Shown piece by piece: positions 38,399 through 47,673 of a stretch of DNA of 64,000 nt. The DNA comes from an uncultured Clostridia bacterium (GTDB taxonomy: Bacteria; Bacillota; Clostridia; TANB77; CAG-508): positions 186,001 through 250,000 of the forward strand of contig CASYFC010000001.1 in assembly GCA_949482135.1 (NCBI GenBank), read 5' to 3'. The notes below the pieces were generated by a model. That model ran no database searches, was not told where the DNA came from, and saw only the letters and a program-made list of their open reading frames with translations. The first letter of the stretch is position 1; the number at the start of each line of letters is the position of its first letter. Both the position numbers and the translations under genes were made by a program.

Positions 38399-39248
38399 CT
38401 ATTTAATTATATTATTCTTTTTAGCTTTCTTGTCTATCATTCTTATTCTAGCATAGAAAATAACTGCAACAAGAACTAATAATCCAATTAAACTAAAAGC
38501 AATTTTACCTGCTCCAGTTTTTGGAAAAATTCCATCTTTAATATTATCAGGTGAATTAGTGTTTGCAACAATAGCATTATTCTTTGAATTTGTATTGTTT
38601 TTATTGGTATTATTAGTTGCATTGTTTGATGTATTAGCAGTATTTTTATTAGTATTATTATTGTTGTTTGTAGTATTATTTTTATCATTATTAACAGTAT
38701 TATTGTTATTAGTTGTATTATTGTTGGTAGTATTTGTATTATCTGTACTTGTATTATTATTTGGATTATCTGGTTTTGAATCTGCTTTTTTTAAAGAAAT
38801 ATTTGTTTTTACGCTATTTAGTTTTACCTCATCTTTTCCGTTTGAAGCAGCAACTTCACTTACTGTTATTGTAAGATTTTCTTTACTTTGCTCTTTTACT
38901 TTAAAAATAATTTTAAACATTACTTCATCAGCAGTTCCATAATCATCTCTATCAGTGGCAAATTTTCCATTATTTTCATTATAAGAAGGACGTGCCCATT
39001 TGCCTTGACCTTCTAGTTTAACTAATTCTAGGCTCTCTCTATCATATTCTATTTTTCCACCGAATAGCTATAAGTCCTTTATCTATTTGAATATTAGATA
39101 GTTTTACATCTACTGTAAATTCTTCTCCCTTACTTACTTCGTTTTTTGAAGACTGTAAAGACATTTCAAAAGTAGAAGTAGCATATACATTAATTACTAT
39201 ACTTATTGTTATTAATAAAATCAAACTTAAAATTATTATTTTTTTCAT
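38399..39248 (-). CDS. Cell-wall-anchored cohesin protein, interrupted by a +1 shift at CGG
   Basis: Two frames joined at 39062 encode one ~282-aa protein. It has a signal peptide (~1-24), a cohesin domain (EEFTVDVKLSN ... GLIAI|GGKIEYD ... FKIIFKVKEQ ... ITVSEVAAS), a long Asn/Thr linker and a C-terminal sortase-type signal FPKTG followed by a hydrophobic helix and a Lys-rich tail. In the first frame the codon after GCT ATT is CGG, then stop six codons later. Dropping the C gives GGT GGA, matching GLIAIGGQLDYD in the neighbouring cohesin. No other defect is present. It may be a pseudogene, a sequencing indel or a recoded gene. It would display the dockerin protein encoded upstream. Confidence 0.75.
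39060..39062 (-). other. In-frame CGG at +1 shift point (cohesin gene)
   Basis: Minus strand reads ATT CGG TGG. Skipping C (39062) gives GGT GGA, the conserved Gly-Gly. Confidence 0.7.
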
Positions 39249-39262
39249 TATATCTCCTTTTA

Positions 39263-42200
39263 TTAATCTTCGATTAATATTAATTTTATTTGAGCTACAT
39301 CTGTTATTGTTATTTCATTGTCATAATTCATATCTGCAGCTTTTAAACTAGCTCCTGACAATAATTCTTTTTCAATATAATGTAATTTTAATTGAGCCAA
39401 ATCTGTTATTGTTATTTCACCATTTTGGTCAATATCACCAATTACTACTAATGTAAGATGATATGTTTCTCCAACATCTACTGTCATACCTGTTGCTATA
39501 ATATCATTATCTTGAAGTATATTTCCTGATTTATCTTTTATTATTACATTTGGATATGCATCAACATTAGCTTTAAATTCACTAACTGTTGTTCCAGCAG
39601 GAATTTTTGTTACATATTCATCTCCAATAACATATACTTCTGAAGTAAATCTATCTTCTTCTTGTTTTACTTTTTCAATTTCTATATTGATTTCAGCATT
39701 TTTTGAAGAAATATCGTTTACAGCATTACTTGCAACAATATCTTTTACTTTTATAACTGTATTTGTAGTTTCTTCAATTGTTTCTTTTGCCTTAAATTTT
39801 ATTGTAAATATAGTAGAATCATCTGATACATAATTATTATTATCTGTTATAAACTTGAAGTTTTGATCATTAAATCCACCTTGGATATCCCAACCATTTT
39901 GGCTTGTTATATCAATTCTTTCTAGAACATTAGTGTCATAATCAAGTTGACCACCTATAGCAATTAATCCTCTATCAATATTTTTTAAATCATGAATATT
40001 TACATCAACTGAGAATTCATCTCCTGGATGGATTGTTTTGTTTTCAGATTTTACAATTGAAGTTGAGAATTCTGCAACATTAGTATTTGGAAGCACTGGA
40101 TCTGGTAGAGCTGGTGGTTCTACTACAGTTTCTTGTCTTTCTTTTTCTTTTTGTATTACTTCTTTGGCAACGAAAGTTGCTTGAATTATATTATCTTCAT
40201 TTACTATATCTTCATAATTTACAGTAACATCCATTGAATCTTTGTTTGTTACTTCTATTTCTTTACCACAAATATTTATAGTTTCAATTTCATATCCTTC
40301 ATTTGGAACTATATTAAGATTTGCAGATTCGTTTTCTTTTAATGTAATAATATTTCCTTCATCTCTATTAGCACCATTTATTTGACCACCATCTACAGCG
40401 GATACTATAACAGATTTATCTTGTGGAACTGTACCATCATTTTCTACAACTGCTATTGCAAATGGGCTGAATGAATCACATGTAACAACTAAACCATATT
40501 TTGTTACTACACAAGGAATTTCTTCAACTCCTGTAACATTTCCAGCGTCATCTCTCTTAAAATGATAAGCTTTAAATGTAACTCCAGCATCATCTGGACC
40601 ATATCCTGCTGGGAATCCAAGAGATAATCTTAGTTTATGTCCTGTTTTTACAACATATTTTTTACATACATTTAATGAAATATTATATGTTTCACTTGTA
40701 ATTAATTCTTGTTCTCCTAATTGTTCTTCCATTAAACCATTCATTGCATCTTTTTCTGGTTGAGTAGTTCTTGTTGTTACTAATGCTATTCTGCTTTTTA
40801 ATTTTTCAGATACTGGTTGCCCATCACTTGTTTGCCATCCATTTAATGATAAATCTTCATTTTCAAGAAGTGTTGGTCTAGCAAATACATTCCAGCTTTT
40901 TGCTGCATTCATACTATAAGAACATGCTATTAAATTATAGGCTCCATAAGATATGTAGTTTGGTTCTTTATTACTATTTTTTCCTACTAAACCTGTTATA
41001 TAAATTCTATACATAGCATCGTCATCTGCAAACATTTTACTAAATGTTAAATCAAATGTTATTCTATTTTTTCCATCAAAAGTAAAGTTTTCTATTTTTG
41101 ATTCAGCAACACCTGTTGCTCCTGTTGATTCCATTCTATAACCAGCTTCTGTTGCTCCATCAGCTAATATTAAATCATCATCATAAGTAACATCAACATG
41201 ATAAGTAGGTCCTACTGTAAGTGATTCTGTTGATACTGGTGTTTGATGTTTTATATATGGAGGAGCTTTATATGTTCCATTTGGGTTATATAGTTTTCCT
41301 GATTCAGCTACAAAATCACTTTCATCACCTTGATAAGTGTACCCTGCTAATCCTTCTGATGGTTCTAATGTTGTTACTGCAAATTCCATATATTCTGAAT
41401 TTGGAACTGATATATATATGTGATCTCCATAATCTTTAAATGCACCTGGTACATATAGTTCTGGGTTCATATATCCCCATTTACCTTCAATCCAAATATC
41501 ATCACCAGGTTTGTATTCATGATATTTAATTAATATATATTTTCCTTCTTTAGCTGCTTCTGCATAACCTTTATTGTTATAGCTAATATAAAAGTCTCCT
41601 GCTTTGTATTCTTCTGTCTCTGTTCCTTCTTGTTTAAATTTTACTAATAAACCATTTACATTTGTTACATTGTCAATACCATAATCTTCTGCATTTAATT
41701 CAGGATATTTAAAAGTATAATTTCCTGCTGCTTCTACTGTTCCTAAAGCAACATGTTCTTTATTCATAGTTTCTGTTCCAACCATACAATATCTTGTATT
41801 TTCAAAACCTTCTGTTATATCACTTCCTGGTATAAAATCTGGATGTGTAGGATCCATAGTAGTATCACGTAAAAATGGATCATCTAATGTTGCATCTATT
41901 GCATACCAAACTTTTTCTGTGCTTCTTGCAAGTGTTTCCTTTTCTATTTCTACATAATTCCACATATGAGGAACAGCTGCTGCACCATCAGATTGATGAG
42001 TTCCTTGTACTAAAATTGAATTAATTCCTACTTTATCTAAAATAGTTTTTAAAGATCTTGCATATCCTTCACATACAGCTTCTTTTTTTACAAGAGCTCC
42101 ATATGGTGTTCCTAAAAATCCTTCATTTCCTTCTACACAATCACTTTCTAATCTATAACCTGTATTATTAATTATTTCATTATGTGCTAATTTAATTTGT

Positions 42201-42757
42201 TGTACTGTTCTATCTTGATTTTCATTAACTTCAATATTATTAACTTTATCTACAATTTCATTTACCTTTGTGTCGAATTCGCTAATTGCATTTTCTACTT
42301 CTTCTACATTATTAAATCCTGAAATATAATAGTTTGAATGTCTTCCAGAACCAATATATGCATGATATTTATTGTTTGCATCTTTTGTTGTTCTAATTGT
42401 TAATATTTGGAAATTTACATAAAAAATTTCAGGATAATCTGCATAGAAAGCATATCTTGCTGCATTCATCGCTGAAATTAAATTTGAATTTCCTTTTTCA
42501 TATTCTTTAACTTGTTCTTCTGTTAAAAGACCATTTTCTACAAGATCATAGTCTTGTGTTCCTGTTTTTAATATACCTTCAGTATACATATTATATAATG
42601 CTTCATAAATTATTTTTGATTCAGAATTAAGTTGGTCATAATGAAATTTTCCTTCATTTTCTGTTGCATAAGAAAAATTATTAAATGCAATCCAACTAAT
42701 TTGTGAAACAAAAAATGTAATAAGTAATAAAATAACTGCTATTTTTTTTAATTTCAT
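39263..42757 (-). CDS. Secreted transglutaminase-like protein with cohesin and dockerin domains
   Basis: 1164 aa. Signal peptide ~1-30. The transglutaminase-like core is in the first ~320 residues (KKEAVCEGYARSLKTIL, HMWNYV, WYAIDATLDDP). Middle beta domains follow. A cohesin-like domain is near 945-1060 (EFSVDVNIHDL, GLIAIGGQLDYD). The C-terminal type I dockerin has two calcium-loop repeats (DIDQNGEITITDLAQLKL and DMNYDNEITITDVAQIKL). The same polypeptide can thus be both adaptor and cargo. The wall-anchored cohesin gene is 14 bp downstream and could hold it at the surface. Domain limits are approximate. Confidence 0.85.
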   Translation of the reverse strand: MKLKKIAVILLLITFFVSQISWIAFNNFSYATENEGKFHYDQLNSESKIIYEALYNMYTEGILKTGTQDYDLVENGLLTEEQVKEYEKGNSNLISAMNAARYAFYADYPEIFYVNFQILTIRTTKDANNKYHAYIGSGRHSNYYISGFNNVEEVENAISEFDTKVNEIVDKVNNIEVNENQDRTVQQIKLAHNEIINNTGYRLESDCVEGNEGFLGTPYGALVKKEAVCEGYARSLKTILDKVGINSILVQGTHQSDGAAAVPHMWNYVEIEKETLARSTEKVWYAIDATLDDPFLRDTTMDPTHPDFIPGSDITEGFENTRYCMVGTETMNKEHVALGTVEAAGNYTFKYPELNAEDYGIDNVTNVNGLLVKFKQEGTETEEYKAGDFYISYNNKGYAEAAKEGKYILIKYHEYKPGDDIWIEGKWGYMNPELYVPGAFKDYGDHIYISVPNSEYMEFAVTTLEPSEGLAGYTYQGDESDFVAESGKLYNPNGTYKAPPYIKHQTPVSTESLTVGPTYHVDVTYDDDLILADGATEAGYRMESTGATGVAESKIENFTFDGKNRITFDLTFSKMFADDDAMYRIYITGLVGKNSNKEPNYISYGAYNLIACSYSMNAAKSWNVFARPTLLENEDLSLNGWQTSDGQPVSEKLKSRIALVTTRTTQPEKDAMNGLMEEQLGEQELITSETYNISLNVCKKYVVKTGHKLRLSLGFPAGYGPDDAGVTFKAYHFKRDDAGNVTGVEEIPCVVTKYGLVVTCDSFSPFAIAVVENDGTVPQDKSVIVSAVDGGQINGANRDEGNIITLKENESANLNIVPNEGYEIETINICGKEIEVTNKDSMDVTVNYEDIVNEDNIIQATFVAKEVIQKEKERQETVVEPPALPDPVLPNTNVAEFSTSIVKSENKTIHPGDEFSVDVNIHDLKNIDRGLIAIGGQLDYDTNVLERIDITSQNGWDIQGGFNDQNFKFITDNNNYVSDDSTIFTIKFKAKETIEETTNTVIKVKDIVASNAVNDISSKNAEINIEIEKVKQEEDRFTSEVYVIGDEYVTKIPAGTTVSEFKANVDAYPNVIIKDKSGNILQDNDIIATGMTVDVGETYHLTLVVIGDIDQNGEITITDLAQLKLHYIEKELLSGASLKAADMNYDNEITITDVAQIKLILIED

Positions 42758-42928
42758 AAAATAAAATCCCTCTCTTTCAAATTAATAATTTATAGATATA
42801 CAAACAAGAAAATTATACCATAAAATTGTTGTTTAGTCAATATTTACCTCTAATAATCATTTATTTATTACAATCTATAAAATTATGAAAAAACGCCTAC
42901 CTTAACCAATAGACATTTTTCATGATAT

Positions 42929-44044
42929 TTACTTTTGCAATTCTTCATTTTTTTCTTTAAGAGTAACAAAAGATTGTTCTGAACCTGATAATTGAGTCAA
43001 TCTTACACTTTGAGCTACTTGAGATATTTCTTCTAATGATACTTTTGATGAATCTAAAGATATATTTTTTTTATAGTGATCGAAAAATATATCTGATACA
43101 TCTTTGAATTTCTTATTTATTTCTTCTATACTTACATTTGTAGTCGCTTTAGTTTCAGTTTGTAGACTTTCAGTAATATTTCCACCAGTTTCTTTTAGAA
43201 TTTCAACCAATTTATTAGTAAATTCTGCTAAAAAGTATCCTCTATTTGTTGAATCTAATTTTCTTCTAGTTGCAATATCTTGAATTCTATCATATGGTGA
43301 AACAATTGCATCTGATGTTGCCATTAAATCTGCTATATTTAAAATATCATCATATCTACTATATTTATAATTTTCTAAAAAGATAGTTACATCATCTTTT
43401 TCTGCTCCTTCTGTCCAAGTAGGATTACCTTCTTCATCTACATAAAAACCCTCTTCTGCTGACTCATTACTAGCACATCTTCCACCATTTAAGAAAGAAT
43501 GTGTTAATGAAGCAATAGCTTCATTTTCCCAGCCTTCATCTACCAATTTTTCATAACCCCTAGTAACATGTTCAAAGCTGTGAGTATTTTTTCTACCATA
43601 GTCATGCAAAATTCCTTGTATTTGAGCTGTTTTTTCATCTAGTCCTAATTTTATTGCAAGTTCTTTTGCAAGTTTACCTTCATATAAAACATGACTCATC
43701 CAACTACTTGTATTTATTTTTCCTTCATTTATTGTCTTTTCTCCTAAAGTTTTACCACTTTCAATACATTTATACGCTAAGTTTACTAATTTATTTTTTA
43801 ACTCATCATTAATTTCTATTCCATTACAACCTATACCTTGTGTTATATTATAGCAATCATCTAAAGATACATTATTAGATTTAAACTGTTCTTTTATCAT
43901 TTCTATAAAATTTGATAAATCTTCTTTAGATACACCTTTTATAAGAAGCATAAAAGCATCTCCAACAGAATGTTCACTTTTTGCTATTTTATTTGTTTGT
44001 AAAGCTTTTCTTCTGTATTCTTCATTACTAAAATATAATTTCAT
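42929..44044 (-). CDS. HD-domain metal-dependent phosphohydrolase
   Basis: 371 aa. The HD core lies in ~130-260, with the H of SHVLYEGKLA, GILHDYGRKN and SLTHSFLNGG, and a further Asp in NIADLMATSD. Such proteins hydrolyse nucleotides or cyclic dinucleotides, and the substrate is unknown. There is no membrane segment. Ribosome site GGAGG before ATG 44044. Followed on the same strand, 170 bp on, by the dockerin gene. Confidence 0.75.
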   Translation of the reverse strand: MKLYFSNEEYRRKALQTNKIAKSEHSVGDAFMLLIKGVSKEDLSNFIEMIKEQFKSNNVSLDDCYNITQGIGCNGIEINDELKNKLVNLAYKCIESGKTLGEKTINEGKINTSSWMSHVLYEGKLAKELAIKLGLDEKTAQIQGILHDYGRKNTHSFEHVTRGYEKLVDEGWENEAIASLTHSFLNGGRCASNESAEEGFYVDEEGNPTWTEGAEKDDVTIFLENYKYSRYDDILNIADLMATSDAIVSPYDRIQDIATRRKLDSTNRGYFLAEFTNKLVEILKETGGNITESLQTETKATTNVSIEEINKKFKDVSDIFFDHYKKNISLDSSKVSLEEISQVAQSVRLTQLSGSEQSFVTLKEKNEELQK

Positions 44045-44131
44045 ATTACCTCCTCCGATTTTATGTATACTTTATCCATTATAGCATATCTTTATTGGTA
44101 TTGCAAATATAAAAGAAAGTGAGATTTCGCT

Positions 44132-44884
44132 TTATTTACTTAGTAAATCTGTTTTTATTAGTGGTATTAAATAATCTCTTTTGGGATTATCCATTTTTTC
44201 TAGTCTTTCAATTGCTTTTCTTTTATCTACTAAATGAATTCTTCCAAACTCTAATTCCAAATTATTTTTAATTAGATATTCAAAATAATTATTATAATGT
44301 TCTTTCATTTCCTCAGCTGTCATATTTAATCTAGCTTTAGCAAATATTTGAACTTTGGGTTGCTCTCCCTTTTCTGAATTATAAATATATTTTAATAATA
44401 AATTTGATATTTGAGATGGATTATTTAAATCTATATTAATTTCTTCCATTACTTCTCTTGAAATTGTCTTCATTATATCTACAATTCCATTTTCCATATC
44501 CTTTTTATCTACATTTCCTCCTGAAATTTGTAGCATATGTGGATATGACATTTTCTCATCTAATTCCCCAATTACATAGTGTCCATCTATTGTTTCTAAT
44601 AAACATCCTGCACTTATATTAACACAAGCAAATTCTAATGGTAATCCTTTTCTTTCTTCATATAAATAATGTGCATAATCAGTCTTTTGGCATAATATAT
44701 TTATTTCATCATTACTTTCAGTATAGCAACTTACACGTGTTACATCACCATTCCAAAGATTAGGATTTTGTTTTACAAATTCACTCCAATTATTATCAAT
44801 CTTTTCTCTGATTTCCTTTGGAAGAGCAATCTTAATGTCTTCATAATTAATTATTAGTTTTTGTTTTTCAATATTTTTTATCAT
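44132..44884 (-). CDS. NUDIX-like hydrolase
   Basis: 250 aa. A Nudix-box-like segment is SGGNVDKKDMENG followed by ISREVMEEINID, matching GX5EX7REUXEEXGU with extra residues in the loop. Preceding strands (GHYVIGELDE) fit the fold. It probably cleaves a nucleoside-diphosphate-linked substrate; which one is unknown. Divergent from the M20 peptidase gene across a 333-bp gap. Confidence 0.7.
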   Translation of the reverse strand: MIKNIEKQKLIINYEDIKIALPKEIREKIDNNWSEFVKQNPNLWNGDVTRVSCYTESNDEINILCQKTDYAHYLYEERKGLPLEFACVNISAGCLLETIDGHYVIGELDEKMSYPHMLQISGGNVDKKDMENGIVDIMKTISREVMEEINIDLNNPSQISNLLLKYIYNSEKGEQPKVQIFAKARLNMTAEEMKEHYNNYFEYLIKNNLELEFGRIHLVDKRKAIERLEKMDNPKRDYLIPLIKTDLLSK

Positions 44885-45217
44885 AAAATCACTCCATTCG
44901 TTGAAATTATATCATACAACTTGTTATTTGTGTGAGTAAATTATTTTAATTATTAGCATAATTTGTATAATATATTGTTTTCATTACAAATTATCGGTAT
45001 TTCGGTGTATTTTATAGTAGAATTATATTTTTTCCAAAAACAGCACCCTCAAAATACAAGTTTGAGATTCCATCTTTTTTGAAAAAATATAAGCGAATTG
45101 AAAGTAATTTGAGCTAGAAGTTCTAAATACTTAATATTCAAATAATAATTTAGTTATACAAATTACAATTTATATTATATAATGTAATACATAATAAATT
45201 TGAATGGAGATGATTAT
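44885..45217. other. 333-bp intergenic region with a long imperfect hairpin
   Basis: It separates the divergent NUDIX and M20 genes. It holds AT-rich promoter-like boxes for both genes and a nested inverted repeat at 45024-45091 (outer arm TATATTTTTTC / GAAAAAATATA; inner CTCAAA / TTTGAG). No open frame with a ribosome site was seen. Confidence 0.5.
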
Positions 45218-46582
45218 ATGTTTGATGAAATTATTGAAAATAACAAAAATGAGATTATAGATTCACTTTCAGAACTAATAAAATTTCCTAGTATATCTGA
45301 TGAATCTGGATCTTCTTCCTATCCATTTGGAGAAGAATGTAATAATGCATTAAATTACATTTTAGATTTAGGGAAATCAATGGGGTTTAGAACTAAAAAT
45401 ATTGATGGATACTGTGGATATATTGAATTTGGAGAAGGTGAAGAAATGATTGGTATAGTCGGTCATTTAGATGTAGTTCCTGCCAATATTCAAGATGGAT
45501 GGTCTACACCTCCATTTTCTCCAACTATTATAGATGGAAAATTATTTGGTAGAGGTTCTATTGATGATAAGGGACCTGTTATAGCTAGTTTATATGCTAT
45601 GAAAGCTATCAAAGATTCTACAAAAGTTTCCAAAAGAATTAGGCTTATACTTGGTTTAAATGAAGAAAAATCTTGGAAATGTATCAATTACTATAAAGCA
45701 CATGAAGAACATCCTACTATCGGATTCAGTCCTGATGCTAATTTTCCTGCAATTTATGCTGAAAAAGGAATCATGTCTATAGAATTAAAAAATACTTTTA
45801 AAATAAAAGACTATGATATTTTAGAAATAGATTGCAAAGGTAATGCAATTAATGTTGTTCCTAAATATTGTTCAATTAAATTAAAGAAAAATTATAATGT
45901 AAACTCCAATCTAAGGGAAACTCAAAATATAAAATTATCTGAAGAAAATGGATTTTTACTTATAGAATCTTTTGGAATTGCGGCACACGCAGCTCATCCT
46001 GAACTTGGTGATAATGCAATCAAAAATTTAGTAAATTATTTAATTAATAATTTTGAATTTGATACTCCATACTTAAAAACATTATATGAAATAGGATTAT
46101 TTGATATTGAAAGTCCGAAATTTATGAGTAATGAAAAAATTGAAGATGAATCTGGTATTTTAACATCAAACACTGCAATTTTAAATTATATAGATAATAA
46201 ATTATGTATTAGTATTAATTTAAGAGTACCTGTTACTTCATCTTTAGATGACATTTTTTCTAAATATGAAAGTTTAAAATCATTATTTAGACAATTAGAA
46301 GTACAAAAATTAGGATCTCAAGCTCCATTATATATTGAAAAAGATACTTATTTAGTAAAAACTTTAGTTAATATTTTTAATAAAAAAGCAAACTTAAATG
46401 AATCACCTATAGCAATTGGTGGCGGAACTTATGCAAGAGCATTTCCAAATTTTATTTCTTATGGTGCAACAATGCCAGGAGATAAAGATATGTGTCATCA
46501 AGTTGATGAATTTATAGAAATCAACAAATTAGTTTTAGCTTGTAAAATATATGCTGAGGCAATTTATGAACTTAGTAAATAA
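45218..46582 (+). CDS. M20-family dipeptidase (PepV-like)
   Basis: 454 aa from ATG 45218 with GGAGATGAT 8 nt upstream. Metal and catalytic residues are visible: GHLDVVP (His-Asp), RGSIDDKGP (bridging Asp), LNEEKSW (catalytic Glu pair, with Lys-Ser-Trp where PepV has a Thr-Gly-type sequence), SPDANFPA and a C-terminal DKDMCHQVDE. It cleaves dipeptides in the cytoplasm for amino acid supply. Host-like codons. A terminator/promoter overlap follows at 46614-46666. Confidence 0.88.
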   Translation: MFDEIIENNKNEIIDSLSELIKFPSISDESGSSSYPFGEECNNALNYILDLGKSMGFRTKNIDGYCGYIEFGEGEEMIGIVGHLDVVPANIQDGWSTPPFSPTIIDGKLFGRGSIDDKGPVIASLYAMKAIKDSTKVSKRIRLILGLNEEKSWKCINYYKAHEEHPTIGFSPDANFPAIYAEKGIMSIELKNTFKIKDYDILEIDCKGNAINVVPKYCSIKLKKNYNVNSNLRETQNIKLSEENGFLLIESFGIAAHAAHPELGDNAIKNLVNYLINNFEFDTPYLKTLYEIGLFDIESPKFMSNEKIEDESGILTSNTAILNYIDNKLCISINLRVPVTSSLDDIFSKYESLKSLFRQLEVQKLGSQAPLYIEKDTYLVKTLVNIFNKKANLNESPIAIGGGTYARAFPNFISYGATMPGDKDMCHQVDEFIEINKLVLACKIYAEAIYELSK

Positions 46583-46620
46583 AATTCATCATATATACTA
46601 ACAATTATTTAAATTATTTC

Positions 46621-46649
46621 TTGAAACTGTACCAAAAACGTGTTATACT
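46621..46649 (+). promoter_or_regulatory. Promoter of the 46.7 kb cassette, embedded in a terminator-like hairpin
   Basis: TTGAAA (46621-46626), 17-bp spacer, TATACT (46644-46649). The -10 box lies in the loop of ACTGTAC-CAAAAA / TTTTTGTACAGT, which is followed by T6 and could terminate the M20 transcript. Confidence 0.55.
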
Positions 46650-46668
46650 TTTTGTACAGTTTTTTATG

Positions 46669-46727
46669 TCCCTTTGAAACCACAACAAGTTCAGAGGGAA
46701 AACCTCTGAACAAAATTCTTTGGAGGT
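46669..46727 (+). promoter_or_regulatory. Structured 5' leader, copy A
   Basis: TCCCTTTGAAACC, 7 nt, then hairpin GTTCAGAGG-GAAAA-CCTCTGAAC (46689-46711), 10 nt, TGGAGGT ribosome site. It matches the leader at 47206-47270 in order, spacing and loop. The upstream TTTCCCT/TCCCTTT could pair with AGGGAAA in the loop. The 3' arm CCTC could pair with the ribosome site. Confidence 0.5.
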
Positions 46728-46733
46728 ATGAAT

Positions 46734-47087
46734 ATGAAAGTGAAACACAAACGTATTATCAAGCGGGCTATCGCAGGAATTATTGCATTACTTTTTGCAT
46801 ATGCAGCAACATTCGGAAGTTGGATTGTATTTCCGTTTGCAATAGGATTTGCCTCTGTGCAGTTTTTGCTGTGGAAGCTTAAAGAGGATGCAACATCCAT
46901 TTTCCTAAAAAGGCCTTTGGCATTTGATTATTCAGTTATTATAATCATTGTTTTAACTGTAATATGTATTTTGGTATCAAACGCCATAAATGCCGGTTTA
47001 ACATTTATTTTTGGTATTGGAGGAGTAATTCTTTCTTATCTTCTCTCCAAAGCAGAAATTAAAAATAAGAAAAAGAAAAACCGTTAA
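46734..47087 (+). CDS. Small membrane protein with structured leader, 117 aa
   Basis: ATG 46734 is 6 nt from GGAGGT; the ATG at 46728 touches the ribosome site and is less likely. The basic N-terminus (MKVKHKRIIKR) is followed by about four hydrophobic helices (~14-34, 36-46, 68-84, 86-105) and a Lys-rich tail. Unknown family. An in-frame CGG is at 46764. It is one of two adjacent cassettes sharing a leader design. Confidence 0.6.
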   Translation: MKVKHKRIIKRAIAGIIALLFAYAATFGSWIVFPFAIGFASVQFLLWKLKEDATSIFLKRPLAFDYSVIIIIVLTVICILVSNAINAGLTFIFGIGGVILSYLLSKAEIKNKKKKNR

Positions 47088-47105
47088 AATTTGTGTTATC
47101 AATTT

Positions 47106-47141
47106 GAGTGACGCTTATTGAATATATAATAAGCGTCACTC
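47106..47141 (+). terminator. Terminator of the 46.7 kb cassette
   Basis: Perfect 14-bp stem GAGTGACGCTTATT / AATAAGCGTCACTC, then ATTTTAT. Confidence 0.75.
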
Positions 47142-47155
47142 ATTTTATGTAAAAT

Positions 47156-47184
47156 TTGCAAAATTTATTATATTGTGCTATAAT
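47156..47184 (+). promoter_or_regulatory. Promoter of the 47.3 kb cassette
   Basis: TTGCAA (47156-47161), 17-bp spacer, TATAAT (47179-47184). Confidence 0.65.
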
Positions 47185-47205
47185 AAATAAGTATTTTATT
47201 TATTT

Positions 47206-47270
47206 TCCCTTTGGAACCTATCAACCGTTTCGGAGGGAAACCTCCGAAACACGACTAAAACTGGAGGTAG
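47206..47270 (+). promoter_or_regulatory. Structured 5' leader, copy B
   Basis: TCCCTTTGGAACC, 8 nt, hairpin GTTTCGGAGG-GAAA-CCTCCGAAAC (47227-47250), 12 nt, GGAGGT. The stem bases differ from copy A but pairing is kept (compensatory changes), which argues for RNA function. Confidence 0.55.
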
Positions 47271-47274
47271 TAAA

Positions 47275-47586
47275 ATGAAGAAGATCCTGAAAGTGTTACT
47301 CATTGTCGTGATGGCTGTTCTGGCATTCAAGTTCGTCACAAGTAGCTTTTTCTTGTGGATGATCGTGGCTCTCGCTGTACCTCAGGGGCTTAAGTATCTG
47401 GCGAAAAACGGCGTCCTGCCGGAATTCAGACTCCAGAACAATGCCTATAAGTACACAGGAATCGCCGTCCTGGTTTTCACATTTCTGAGATTGATCTGCC
47501 ATGCTCATTGGGCAATGTACCTGTTGGGCAGCATGATTGGACTGGTACTCTCGTACCTGATGTTCGAAGAAATTGACAAAAAGTAA
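47275..47586 (+). CDS. Small membrane protein with structured leader, 103 aa
   Basis: Starts MKKILKVLLIVVM, with helices at ~4-22, ~24-40, ~60-76 and ~79-97. Composition is clearly richer in G+C than the host. ATG 47275 has GGAGGTAG upstream. Unknown family; topology recalls the 117-aa protein in the preceding cassette, and the leaders match. Confidence 0.6.
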   Translation: MKKILKVLLIVVMAVLAFKFVTSSFFLWMIVALAVPQGLKYLAKNGVLPEFRLQNNAYKYTGIAVLVFTFLRLICHAHWAMYLLGSMIGLVLSYLMFEEIDKK

Positions 47587-47625
47587 TCGGGTCTCACATC
47601 TGCGGTAAAGCTTATTTTCGCAGAA

Positions 47626-47655
47626 AAAGGGCTAGCATGAAAATGCTAGCCCTTT
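47626..47655 (+). terminator. Terminator of the 47.3 kb cassette
   Basis: Perfect 13-bp stem AAAGGGCTAGCAT / ATGCTAGCCCTTT. Confidence 0.8.
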
Positions 47656-47673
47656 CGTTTTATTTTAAAAATA

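Noticed and set aside
38559..38760. Tandem-repeat locus or repeat array
   Set aside because: The repeated ATT/AAT triplets are the codons of the Asn/Thr linker of the cohesin protein.
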